Of a stretch of DNA of 46,261 nt, positions 8,458-16,404 are shown piece after piece. The notes beneath the pieces were generated by a model. The model had not been told where the DNA came from. It worked only from the letters and a program-made list of their open reading frames with translations, and ran no database searches. The stretch spans positions 1-46,261 of the forward strand of contig DAHXNE010000026.1 in NCBI GenBank assembly GCA_027366635.1, written 5' to 3'. Both the position numbers and the translations under genes were made by a program. This stretch comes from Gammaproteobacteria bacterium (GTDB lineage: Bacteria > Pseudomonadota > Gammaproteobacteria > Steroidobacterales > Steroidobacteraceae). The first letter of the stretch is position 1. Each line of letters opens with the position of its first letter.

Positions 8458-9945
8458 ATGCCCCTGAGGCGCTGGTGGGACCGCGCGCAGCCCGTCACGG
8501 GCGCGCCTCACGTCCGGGGTCTGGGCGTTGGGACCGAGGACTGGCTGCAGGTGGCGCGGGACGTGGCGGCCGCCGGCGGTGTGCTGCACGCTCTGTGGAT
8601 GAGTTGCGCGGCGATGGGCGATCACGCCGTGCAAGAGCGCATCGTCTATGGCGCGTATCTGACGGACACGGGTGTATTGATCGTCGAGCTCACGCTGCCC
8701 GCCGCGGCCACTCAGACCTATCCGGGGCTGGAAGGGATTTTCCCCGCTGCCGCGCGGATGCAGCGCGCCGCGCATGATCTTTCCGGCATCCGCTCGAGCG
8801 ATCCGGACGCGCGGCCCTGGCTGAATCACGATCGGCCCTACGAGTTCGTACGGGTGGACGGAGAAGGCGTGCATGAAATCGCCGTGGGTCCGGTGCACGC
8901 CGGCACTATCGAGCCGGGCCATTTCCGCTTCTCCGTGGTCGGTGAGAAGGTGCTCAAGCTCGAGGAGCGTCTGGGCTACACGCACAAGGGTCTCGAGCAG
9001 CGCTTCACGGCGTTGCCGATTCTGCAGGGCCATCGGCTGGCGGCGCGCGTGTCGGGCGATTCGGCGGTGGCGTATTCCTGGGCCTACTGCCAGGCGTTGG
9101 AAGGCATGAGCGGCCGGGCGATACCGCCGCGGGCGGCTTGGCTTCGCGCCGTGTGCCTGGAGCTTGAGCGGCTTGCGAATCATCTCGGCGACCTCGGGGC
9201 GCTCGGAAATGACGTCGGATTCGCATTCGGACTGACGCAGTTCTCCCGCCTCAAGGAAGATCTGCTACGCGCCATGGCCGCGGTTTTCGGCGAGCGCTAT
9301 CTATTCGACATCATCGTCCCGGGAGGTGTGGCGATTGATGTGTCGGCAGCGGCGGCCGGTGCGTTGGCCGATGTGGTGCGCGCGGTGTGCACCGAGACGG
9401 AGGAACTGCGCGATATCTACGACGAGCATGAGGGCGTGCGCGATCGCTTCACGGGCGCGGGACGTCTGGAACCGGAGCGGGCCGCGCGACTCGGCGTGAT
9501 CGGGCTGGTGGGGCGCGCCAGCGGACAAGCGCGCGACGTACGTGTGGATCTGCCCGATGCCCCGTACACGGAGCTACCCGTTGCAATGGTCGTAGAACAC
9601 GACGGGGACGTCGCGTCGCGGGTGGCAGTGCGTTTCGGGGAGGTGCGCGAATCGGGGCGGTTGTTGACGAGCTTGCTGTCGGCATTGCCGGACGGCATGC
9701 ATGCGGTGGAGGTCGGTGTTCCCGCGGACGGCGCGTTCGGCGTCGGTCTCATTGAGGGGTGGCGCGGGCCGGTGCTCGTGGCGCTGCAGGCGGGACCTTC
9801 GGGCTCGATCCGCCGGTGCCACCCGCACGATCCGTCATGGCAGAACTGGCCGGCGCTGGAATACGCCATCATGGGCAACATCGTGCCGGACTTTCCGCTC
9901 ATCAACAAGTCGTTCAATCTGTCCTACAGCGGCGTGGATCTCTAG
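8458..9945 (+). CDS. Hydrogenase-like large subunit without Ni ligands (EhrL-type)
   Basis: A 495-residue fusion of a NuoC-like domain (about 1-115) and a NuoD/HycE-like domain. GPVHAGTIEPGHFRF (144-158) and RLGYTHKGLE (171-180) place it with group 4 hydrogenase large subunits. The N-terminal nickel motif, CGxC in HycE, reads SGDS at residues 199-202, and the C-terminal DPCYSC motif reads NLSYSG at 487-492. All four nickel-binding cysteines are therefore absent, while the surrounding fold residues are kept. This matches 'energy-converting hydrogenase related' (Ehr) subunits, which cannot hold a NiFe site and may bind another substrate such as a quinone. The start at 8458 has GGGAGG eight bases upstream. 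Confidence 0.9.
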   Translation: MPLRRWWDRAQPVTGAPHVRGLGVGTEDWLQVARDVAAAGGVLHALWMSCAAMGDHAVQERIVYGAYLTDTGVLIVELTLPAAATQTYPGLEGIFPAAARMQRAAHDLSGIRSSDPDARPWLNHDRPYEFVRVDGEGVHEIAVGPVHAGTIEPGHFRFSVVGEKVLKLEERLGYTHKGLEQRFTALPILQGHRLAARVSGDSAVAYSWAYCQALEGMSGRAIPPRAAWLRAVCLELERLANHLGDLGALGNDVGFAFGLTQFSRLKEDLLRAMAAVFGERYLFDIIVPGGVAIDVSAAAAGALADVVRAVCTETEELRDIYDEHEGVRDRFTGAGRLEPERAARLGVIGLVGRASGQARDVRVDLPDAPYTELPVAMVVEHDGDVASRVAVRFGEVRESGRLLTSLLSALPDGMHAVEVGVPADGAFGVGLIEGWRGPVLVALQAGPSGSIRRCHPHDPSWQNWPALEYAIMGNIVPDFPLINKSFNLSYSGVDL

Positions 9946-9947
9946 CC

Positions 9948-10451
9948 ATGTTGAAGACGTTGCGCAAGATCGCGTCGATCGGATTGATATCGGAGCCGGC
10001 GCCGGCGCCCGACGAGCTGCTGCGCGTGCGCCGCGCGGCGGACGCCACGATCGCCGCGGTGCTCGGCCGGGCGCTGTGCATCCGGCACGTGGATGCCGGC
10101 TCTTGCAATGGCTGCGAGCTCGAGATTCAGGCGCTCGGCAACCCATACTACAATCTGGAAGGACACAACATCCGGTTCGTCGCCAGCCCCCGGCATGCGG
10201 ACCTGCTGCTGGTCACCGGACCGGTGGTAAAAAACATGGAGCTGGCGTTGCAGAGAACGTATGCGGCGACACCGGATCCGAAGCGGGTCGTGGCGGTGGG
10301 GGACTGCGGCTGCACCGGCGGAATCCTCGGGGAGTGTCCGGCCTCGCTGGGGCGGGTTGCAAATGTGATCCCGGTGGACGTGGCGGTGCCAGGGTGTCCG
10401 CCGAGCCCGGTACGCATCCTGCAGGCAATCCTGACCGCGATCCAGGCCTGA
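9948..10451 (+). CDS. Hydrogenase-like small subunit (NuoB/HyfI-like, EhrS-type)
   Basis: A 167-residue NuoB/HyfI-family protein. Cysteines C53 and C56 (CNGCE), C120 (GDC) and C150 (PGCPPSP) are placed as the four ligands of the proximal [4Fe-4S] cluster (N2 in complex I). Cluster binding thus appears intact although the partner large subunit has lost its metal site. Two bases separate it from the large-subunit stop. No ferredoxin-type HyfH/NuoI gene follows, so the route by which electrons reach this cluster is unknown. Confidence 0.9.
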   Translation: MLKTLRKIASIGLISEPAPAPDELLRVRRAADATIAAVLGRALCIRHVDAGSCNGCELEIQALGNPYYNLEGHNIRFVASPRHADLLLVTGPVVKNMELALQRTYAATPDPKRVVAVGDCGCTGGILGECPASLGRVANVIPVDVAVPGCPPSPVRILQAILTAIQA

Positions 10452-10589
10452 TCGAGGTACCCCGGGTCCATCGCGCCGTCCGTGCGGTAGGAGACGGTCC
10501 GATTGAGTGTGGCCAGCCAGCAAGCCTACGCGCAGTGGCGCTGCGGGATAGCGGCGGCCTGCATCGTCAGCCGTTGACCGGTCGGGCGT

Positions 10590-11549
10590 TCAGGCCGGCG
10601 GGAGCCGGCACAGGCTGCCGTGCAGCTCGCTGAAATAGTAGCTGCGAAAGCGCAGCGTCGCCTTGTCTGTGCGCACCGAGCGCTCGGCGCTCGCGGCCGG
10701 GATCTGCGGCGGGTCGGAGGATTCGACGATGTTGCGATCCTCGTCCGCGATGCGACGGTTGGTCCGGTTGAAGAACCAGTCGAAAATAGCGGCGCGCGCG
10801 AAGCTGCGCGCCGCCATCAGGAGCAGCCGAGTGCGGTGCTCATCGAGCGGCACACACGCCACCGCCAGCGTCAGATGACGTCCACGCATGGGAATGTGCA
10901 GGTTCATCTGGTTGGGCCGGCGGAAGTCGAGCATGCCGGGCCGGACCGCGCCGCGCAAGGCGGTGCGTACGCGCCATCCCCACTCGTGTTCTTCGATCAG
11001 CGTGTCCATACGTTCCGCGCTGAATGGCACGAGGTCCTTGCCGATGCTGCCGCGATGCACGAACGCCAGATGCGGCCAGTCGAGCATGTTCTCCATGGCG
11101 CGGGTCCAATGCGTGTGCCAGATCGTCTCGATTCCGGTCAGCCGCGTTTTCGGGTCGAGCAGCGATTCGTGCACCGTTGGCGCGTCGGGCGCCTCGGGGC
11201 CGAGGGAGGTGCGGATCCAAATCTGTCCGGAGAGTTCGCGGGCCGGTATCGCCAGGGCGTGCAGCGCAGCACGTTTCGCGTCGGGATTCCATGGAACCTG
11301 CACGCACTGTCCATTGCGGTCGAATCGCCAGCCGTGGTACGGACATTGCAGGCAGCCGTCGCGAACCGATCCAAGTGACAACGCGGCGCCGCGATGCGGG
11401 CAGCGGTCGAGTACGGCGGCCGGTGTGCCATGCGTGTCGCGGAACACCGCGAGCGCGGTGCCCGCGACACGGATCCGCATCACATCGTTGGCGCGCAGTT
11501 GCGCGGTCAGCGCAACCGGAGTCCATACGTTCGCGAAGTCGCGGAACAT
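10590..11549 (-). CDS. Rieske non-heme iron oxygenase
   Basis: A 319-residue oxygenase alpha subunit. The Rieske [2Fe-2S] ligands are C50/H52 (CPHRG) and C69/H72 (CPYHGW). The mononuclear iron site is visible as ENMLDWPHLAFVH, giving D157, H160 and H165. The overall layout is that of single-component-type (PaO/VanA-like) enzymes that hydroxylate or demethylate a small molecule using an outside reductase. The substrate cannot be told. It lies six bases after the CarH-like regulator stop on the same strand, so the two are probably cotranscribed and light- or B12-responsive. Confidence 0.88.
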   Translation of the reverse strand: MFRDFANVWTPVALTAQLRANDVMRIRVAGTALAVFRDTHGTPAAVLDRCPHRGAALSLGSVRDGCLQCPYHGWRFDRNGQCVQVPWNPDAKRAALHALAIPARELSGQIWIRTSLGPEAPDAPTVHESLLDPKTRLTGIETIWHTHWTRAMENMLDWPHLAFVHRGSIGKDLVPFSAERMDTLIEEHEWGWRVRTALRGAVRPGMLDFRRPNQMNLHIPMRGRHLTLAVACVPLDEHRTRLLLMAARSFARAAIFDWFFNRTNRRIADEDRNIVESSDPPQIPAASAERSVRTDKATLRFRSYYFSELHGSLCRLPPA

Positions 11550-11555
11550 GTTGAG

Positions 11556-12479
11556 TCAAACGGCGGCCGCCGGCGGGGCTCCGTGGCGCTGACCGAACTC
11601 GGCGAGCTCGTGTGGAATGTGTTCGAGGCGGCTGACCAGGCGGATCCCGGGCGGCACATCTTGCGCGTGGTCCCAGAGCGCCCCGCCTGCCCAGATCTCG
11701 ATCGACTGCGGCAATTGCGCCCGCAACTCCTGCAGCATGGCGAGCGCGGCTTTTAAGCGCAGCGCTTCGCTGAAGGACAGGGCAACGACGTCGGCGCCGT
11801 GCTGATGGGCGGCCTGAGCAATGTCCCTGATGGGCGTCTGCACGCCCAGAGAGATGCAGCGCACGCCCTCGAGCGCCAGGCAGGCGTGAGCCATCAGCAC
11901 CCCAAGTTGATGGGCTTCTCCCGGCAGCGTCGTCAGCAGCACGCTGGGTGTGCGTCTGCCGGGATAGATCGTTCCGATGCCCTGACGCAGTTGGTGCTGC
12001 ATCTGCTCGGAATACAGGTGCTCCTGGCTGACGGCGAGCGTACCTCGCGACCAAGCGTCGCCGACTTGGACGTTCATCGGTGCTGCGAATTCGAGGATGA
12101 AGCGCAGCAGCCCGAGCCGCTGCAGCGTCAGCGACAGATGCGAGCGCAGTCCAGCGTCATCGTAGGCTGCCAGTAGCTTCAGGGTGGTCTCGAACGGCGG
12201 GCTGTTGTCGGCCGCCGGGCTGGGCTGAGCGGGCGCCGCCACGCGCGCCCGCAGTTCCTCGATCGACGCCGCCACCAGCTGGCGTGGTCGCAGCCCGCGG
12301 TCGAGCAGGCGGCTGATCAGGCGCAGCTTGCCGACCTGTTCGGCCGAATAGACCCGCTCGCCGTGACGATCGCGGTGCGGGTCCGGAAACCCGTAGCGAC
12401 GTTCCCAGACTCGCAGCGTGTCTTTCGACAGGCCCGTTTCCCGCTCGACAACGCTGATGCCGACCTCAGGCGACGTCAT
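11556..12479 (-). CDS. MerR-type regulator with B12-binding domain (CarH/LitR-like photoreceptor)
   Basis: A 307-residue protein with a MerR helix-turn-helix (about residues 6-70: LSKDTLRVWERRYGFP), a four-helix cap and a cobalamin-binding Rossmann domain. The cap carries W143-x9-E153-H154, the Wx9EH signature of CarH proteins that sense light through adenosylcobalamin, and GEAHQLG supplies the expected axial histidine H190. CarH tetramers repress in the dark and release DNA on illumination. The ATG at 12479 is used; a TTG at 12488 would add three residues. It is divergent from folE2, with two matching operator-like repeats between them. Confidence 0.88.
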   Translation of the reverse strand: MTSPEVGISVVERETGLSKDTLRVWERRYGFPDPHRDRHGERVYSAEQVGKLRLISRLLDRGLRPRQLVAASIEELRARVAAPAQPSPAADNSPPFETTLKLLAAYDDAGLRSHLSLTLQRLGLLRFILEFAAPMNVQVGDAWSRGTLAVSQEHLYSEQMQHQLRQGIGTIYPGRRTPSVLLTTLPGEAHQLGVLMAHACLALEGVRCISLGVQTPIRDIAQAAHQHGADVVALSFSEALRLKAALAMLQELRAQLPQSIEIWAGGALWDHAQDVPPGIRLVSRLEHIPHELAEFGQRHGAPPAAAV

Positions 12480-12482
12480 TAC

Positions 12483-12502
12483 GTTCAATTATGTCCTGGA
12501 CA
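12483..12502. promoter_or_regulatory. Operator-like repeat, copy 1
   Basis: A 20-base element ending in TGTCCTGGACA, an odd-length palindrome. It lies four bases upstream of the regulator gene and is repeated at 12548-12567 with 16 of 20 bases identical. It is the best candidate for binding of the CarH-like repressor. Confidence 0.5.
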
Positions 12503-12509
12503 CAGATGG

Positions 12510-12538
12510 TTGAGAACTCGGCTGTAATGCGTTATTGT
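12510..12538 (+). promoter_or_regulatory. Sigma70-like promoter of folE2
   Basis: TTGAGA (12510-12515) and TATTGT (12533-12538) are separated by 17 bases. The promoter is flanked on both sides by the two operator-like repeats, so bound repressor would block it. Confidence 0.45.
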
Positions 12539-12547
12539 CCGCCAGAA

Positions 12548-12567
12548 GTTCAATATTGTCTAGGACA
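12548..12567. promoter_or_regulatory. Operator-like repeat, copy 2
   Basis: The second copy of the 20-base element contains TTGTC-TAG-GACAA. It lies 65 bases from copy 1, just after the -10 box and over the expected transcription start of folE2, a position suited to repression. Confidence 0.5.
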
Positions 12568-12587
12568 ACAATCCCTTGAAGACTGCA

Positions 12588-13385
12588 ATGACACCGGTAA
12601 CGCCTTTTGCTCTCGCAGATGTCCAGTCCAGTGCGGACCACCGTGGCATCGCCATCGACCGGGCCGGCGTGAAGGGGTTACGGGCCCCGCTGCGGGTGCG
12701 CCAGGCCGACGGGACGGAGCAGCCGGTGGTGGCGCGGCTCGACATGTCCGTGGGACTTTCCGGGCACCTCAAGGGCACGCACATGTCCCGCTTCGTCGAC
12801 CTCATCGAGGCGCAGCAGTGCGCGCTCGATGTGCCTGCTCTCGTGGCGCTGCTGCAGCGCATGCTCGCGCGGCTTGATGCCGATCGGGGCGAGATCGCCG
12901 TGGCGTTCACCTACTTCATCCGCAAGACAGCGCCCGTCTCGGGCGTTCAGAGCGCTCTCGACCACGAAGTCGTGATGTCCGCGATGCACGATCCGCGGAG
13001 CGGTACCCGCGTCACGCTCCAGGTGTGCGTGCCGGTGACGAGCCTGTGTCCATGCTCGAAGGAAATCTCCGCCTACGGTGCCCACAACCAGCGCTCGCAG
13101 GTGACCATCGAGGTGGACCTGACTGCACCGATGAGCATCGAGGAACTGGTGCGTATCGCCGAGGAGGAAGCCTCGTGCGAGGTTTACGGTTTGTTGAAGC
13201 GCCCGGATGAGAAATTCGTCACCGAGCGAGCCTACGACAACCCGAAATTCGTCGAGGACCTGGTCCGGGGCGTGGCTGTGCGGCTCAACGGCGAGGAGCG
13301 TGTCTCGTGCTACCGGCTGATGGCCGAGAACTTCGAGTCCATCCACAACCACTCTGCGTTCGCAGCAATCAAGCGCGAGGCGTGA
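12588..13385 (+). CDS. folE2: GTP cyclohydrolase IB (FolE2)
   Basis: A 265-residue protein of the COG1469 family, which converts GTP to dihydroneopterin triphosphate, the first step of folate and pterin synthesis. The landmark is [19 protein letters not shown] (near residues 145-163), holding the metal-binding cysteine and histidine; [12 protein letters not shown] and the terminal [13 protein letters not shown] also match. FolE2 is the metal-flexible alternative to FolE. Its divergence from a B12 photoreceptor suggests light-induced pterin supply, for example for photolyase antenna cofactors, but no photolyase gene is in view. A TTG at 12576 would add four residues. Confidence 0.93.
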   Translation: MTPVTPFALADVQSSADHRGIAIDRAGVKGLRAPLRVRQADGTEQPVVARLDMSVGLSGHLKGTHMSRFVDLIEAQQCALDVPALVALLQRMLARLDADRGEIAVAFTYFIRKTAPVSGVQSALDHEVVMSAMHDPRSGTRVTLQVCVPVTSLCPCSKEISAYGAHNQRSQVTIEVDLTAPMSIEELVRIAEEEASCEVYGLLKRPDEKFVTERAYDNPKFVEDLVRGVAVRLNGEERVSCYRLMAENFESIHNHSAFAAIKREA

Positions 13386-13530
13386 ACGACCGCTGTCGGG
13401 CGCACCCGGCCCTGCGAATTCATGTCCCGCCGTGATGCGGTACAATCCCGCATCGGCCGAGGCTCGGCGCGTCATTGCTGCACGGCGCCTGCCATGCTGC
13501 TCGTCCGATGGTTGCGCAAGGTGCGTCACG

Positions 13531-14004
13531 ATGCGCTCTCGAATATCGAACGCCTATTTACTCGCCGCTCAGATCTGTGCGTACGCCGGAGAATACGCGG
13601 TCACGACACTCGGAACCGCGGCAACCACGGGGTATGCCGTCAATGCACGCGGCGAGGTCACGGGCGACTGGCTGACCGAAAGCGACATGGACCGGGCGTT
13701 TCTCGTGACCCCGGAGGGCGGTGTGACGGACCTCGGCACGCTCGGCGGCGCCACGAGCACCGGATACGCGATCAACACGCGGGGCCAGGTCACGGGCGAA
13801 TCCGTGACGGCCGACGGGGCCATACGGGCATTCCTGTACAGGAACGGAAAAATTCGCAATCTGAACACCATGCTCGATCGCCATGCGGCGGTGCACGTGA
13901 CGCTGACTTGAGGCAGGGGAATCAACGATTCTGGCTGGATCGTTGCGCGCGGCGCCGATTCGCGTTCCGGCGAGATGCACACGTACGTATTGAGTCCACA
14001 TTGA
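13531..14004 (+). pseudogene. HAF-repeat protein interrupted by an in-frame TGA
   Basis: The reading frame from ATG 13531 carries two HAF-type repeats, visible as VTDLGTLGGATSTGYAIN followed by GQVTGESV and RAFLY. It stops at TGA 13909-13911, but the same frame then continues for 30 codons with GINDSGWIVARG and HTYVL, which is the normal ending of HAF proteins, to a TGA at 14002-14004. A single sense-to-stop change therefore appears to have split the gene. The protein is short (157 codons in all) with a weak N-terminal hydrophobic stretch, so the 5' part may also be reduced. The function of HAF proteins is unknown. A sequencing error at one codon cannot be excluded. Confidence 0.65.
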
Positions 14005-14068
14005 GTAAGCCTTGCGGCCGATGGTGTGGCCGACGGATTACGCTGTCCGGCGGACGGCGAGTTTGAAA

Positions 14069-14099
14069 TTGACAAAACCTTGCTCTTGCCGGCTATAGT
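14069..14099 (+). promoter_or_regulatory. Sigma70-like promoter before the DUF2007 gene
   Basis: A perfect TTGACA (14069-14074) is followed by TATAGT (14094-14099). The 19-base spacer is longer than ideal, which lowers confidence. The site lies 60 bases before the next gene. Confidence 0.4.
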
Positions 14100-14159
14100 C
14101 GAACCGGCGGTGCCGTGAGCTCCGCTCAGTCGTCCATGTCACGCTCGAGGCTAAGCCCT

Positions 14160-14348
14160 ATGCAGGTGATCAGAACCTTTCCGACCCGTGTCGAGGCGGA
14201 TCTGGCCAGAATTACGTTGGAGGGCGCGGGAATACCAGCGATGGTGCTGGGCGTGGGCATCGGCATGGAGGGCGGAATCGGCGGCGTCCAGCTGCTCGTT
14301 CCCGAGGACAGGGCCGAAGCTGCGCTCAAACTGCTCAATGACGCGTGA
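14160..14348 (+). CDS. Small DUF2007-like protein
   Basis: A 62-residue protein beginning MQVIRTFPTRVEADLARITLEGAG and ending with VQLLVPEDRAEAALKLL. This is the compact alpha/beta pattern of DUF2007, sometimes called putative signal-transducing protein, with one beta-alpha-beta unit and a final helix. The ATG at 14160 fits the usual family start; earlier in-frame starts (ATG 14136, GTG 14115) would add residues that look untypical. No clear function is known. Confidence 0.7.
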   Translation: MQVIRTFPTRVEADLARITLEGAGIPAMVLGVGIGMEGGIGGVQLLVPEDRAEAALKLLNDA

Positions 14349-14493
14349 ACGGCGCGACACGGCGCGCCGAGGCGGTCGATCGGGGGCTCGCCCGTGTTGC
14401 CCCGATGTCCCACGTTCCGTCCAGCCGCGAAACCGGGGTGGGGCTGCTTGGCGGTGGGTGGTCAGCGTGGTTGATGAGACTGATTAGGGCCTC

Positions 14494-16404
14494 ATGACCG
14501 ACGGATCGCCGAGCGCATCGGGACCCGCTGCCGGCGGCGACCCGCAGAAGATCAGCTGGCCCACCGTCCGGCGAACAATGGGGGTCGCCGCGCCGCACAC
14601 GCGCATGCTGCTCATCTTCTTTGGGGTCGTGGTCATCAGCTCCACCATCGGGGTGGCGTATCCGCTCATCTACCGCGCGATCATCAACGAGGGGATCCTC
14701 AAGCACAATCCGGCGCTCATCGTCCGTCTGGCGATCTTGATCGCCGGATTGGGGGTGTTGGATGCGGGCCTCGGTCTCGGTCGGACGTATCTGGCGGCAC
14801 GGGTCGGTGCCGACGTCGTGGCGTCGTTGCGCGCCAGGTTGTTCGAGCATATCCAGAGAATGCCGCTGGCGTTTTTCTCCCGCACCCAGACCGGGGCTCT
14901 GGTCAATCGGCTGGTTACGGACGCCCGTGGGGCCCGCCGAGCCTTTTCCGATGTTCTCTCCAACGTCGCCGGGAATGCGGTGACCGTAATCCTGATTTTC
15001 GCGGTTCTCTTCACGCTGTCGTGGCGGATCACGCTGCTCGTCCTGATTCTCCTGCCGCTGTTCCTGTTCCCGGCCCGATACTGGGGCCGGAGAATTCGGC
15101 AAGTCACCCGCGAGTCACTCGACGCCGGGGCCGTCATGGCGAGCGCCATGGTGGAGCGCTTCACGGTGTCCGGCGCCCTGCTGAGCAAGCTGTTCGGACA
15201 CCCGGAGCAAGACGCGCGCGCCTTCGAGATGAAAACGAAGGCCTTGTCCCGGACGCACGTCAAAGCGGCCATGTACGGACGTATTTTCGCCACGCTGTTG
15301 GTCCTCAGCGCGACATTCGCCACTGCCCTCGCGTATGGATGGGGCGGCGTGCTGGCCAGCCGGCATGCGCTCGAGTTGGGTACGGTCGTGGCGATCGCGG
15401 CCCTCCTTACCCGCTTGTACGCGCCGCTCATGGGCCTTTCGAACGTGCAGGTGAGCGTGATGAGCGCGCTCGTGTCCTTCGAGAGGATATTCGAGGTCCT
15501 GGATCTCGAGCCGATGATTCGCGAGAGTGAGCATGCCGTGGCGATTCCGAGCGGACCCGTTCGACTGACCTTCGAGGCTGTCTCGTTCCGCTATCCGTCG
15601 GCGGATGAGATTTCCGTGGCGTCGCTGGAGTCGATCACCGTTCCGGAGAAGCGTGAGCAGAGAACGGTGCTTCATGATATCAGCTTCGACGTGTGGCCCG
15701 GGCAGCTGGTGGCGCTGGTCGGACCGTCGGGGTCGGGAAAGACGACCATTACTCATCTCATCCCGCGTCTCTACGATCCTCAGGCGGGCTCCGTGCGCCT
15801 CAATGGTATCGACGTCCGTGAGGCGACACTGGCATCCCTGCGCTCGCGAATCGGTGTTGTGACCCAGGACGCGCATTTGTTCCACGACACACTCGGGGCG
15901 AACCTCCGCTATGCCCGGCCGGAGGCGAGCGATGCGGATATCCGCGCGGCGCTGCGCGCCGCCCAGATCTTCGATGTGGTGGAGGCATTGCCCGATGGCC
16001 TGGACACCATGGTCGGCGAGCACGGCTATCGCTTCTCCGGCGGCGAGAAGCAGCGCCTGGCCCTCGCGCGGCTGCTGCTCAAGGCACCGGATCTGGTCAT
16101 TCTGGATGAAGCCACGGCGCATCTGGATTCGGCGTCCGAGACGGCGATACAAGTGGCCCTGGAGCAGGCCCTCGTCGGACGCACCTCGATCGTGATCGCC
16201 CACCGGCTGTCCACCGTCGTCCGTGCCGATCAGATACTGGTTCTGCGCGACGGGCGGATCGTGGAGAGAGGGACGCATGCGCGGCTGATCGAGGCGGGTG
16301 GCCTGTATGCGGACCTCTACCGCCGGCAGTTCGCCGCCGCGGCGCCGCGAACCGCGGACGATCAGGTCCGGCTCAACCGGGATGTTGGAACGAGCGCCGC
16401 TTAG
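14494..16404 (+). CDS. ABC transporter, fused permease and ATPase (multidrug exporter type)
   Basis: A 636-residue half-transporter. The N-terminal two thirds hold about six membrane helices (residues 30-300, ABC type 1 exporter fold). The ATPase domain has Walker A GPSGSGKT at 410-417, signature FSGGEKQR at 514-521 (an E in place of the usual Q), Walker B LVILDEA at 534-540 and the H-loop IAHRLST. A homodimer in the inner membrane would export a hydrophobic compound or lipid. An insertion between strands of the nucleotide-binding domain (about 370-390, ISVASLESITVPEK) is slightly unusual. No substrate clue comes from the neighbours. Confidence 0.88.
   Translation: MTDGSPSASGPAAGGDPQKISWPTVRRTMGVAAPHTRMLLIFFGVVVISSTIGVAYPLIYRAIINEGILKHNPALIVRLAILIAGLGVLDAGLGLGRTYLAARVGADVVASLRARLFEHIQRMPLAFFSRTQTGALVNRLVTDARGARRAFSDVLSNVAGNAVTVILIFAVLFTLSWRITLLVLILLPLFLFPARYWGRRIRQVTRESLDAGAVMASAMVERFTVSGALLSKLFGHPEQDARAFEMKTKALSRTHVKAAMYGRIFATLLVLSATFATALAYGWGGVLASRHALELGTVVAIAALLTRLYAPLMGLSNVQVSVMSALVSFERIFEVLDLEPMIRESEHAVAIPSGPVRLTFEAVSFRYPSADEISVASLESITVPEKREQRTVLHDISFDVWPGQLVALVGPSGSGKTTITHLIPRLYDPQAGSVRLNGIDVREATLASLRSRIGVVTQDAHLFHDTLGANLRYARPEASDADIRAALRAAQIFDVVEALPDGLDTMVGEHGYRFSGGEKQRLALARLLLKAPDLVILDEATAHLDSASETAIQVALEQALVGRTSIVIAHRLSTVVRADQILVLRDGRIVERGTHARLIEAGGLYADLYRRQFAAAAPRTADDQVRLNRDVGTSAA

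Noticed and set aside
8458-10451. Functional hydrogen-evolving group 4 [NiFe] hydrogenase matured by the nearby hyp genes
   Set aside because: All four nickel cysteines of the large subunit are absent, so no NiFe site can form despite the presence of hyp genes 20 kb away.
13909-13911. TGA in the HAF gene read as selenocysteine
   Set aside because: HAF proteins have no redox role at this position, and no SECIS-like hairpin or selenoprotein gene was seen; a nonsense mutation is simpler.
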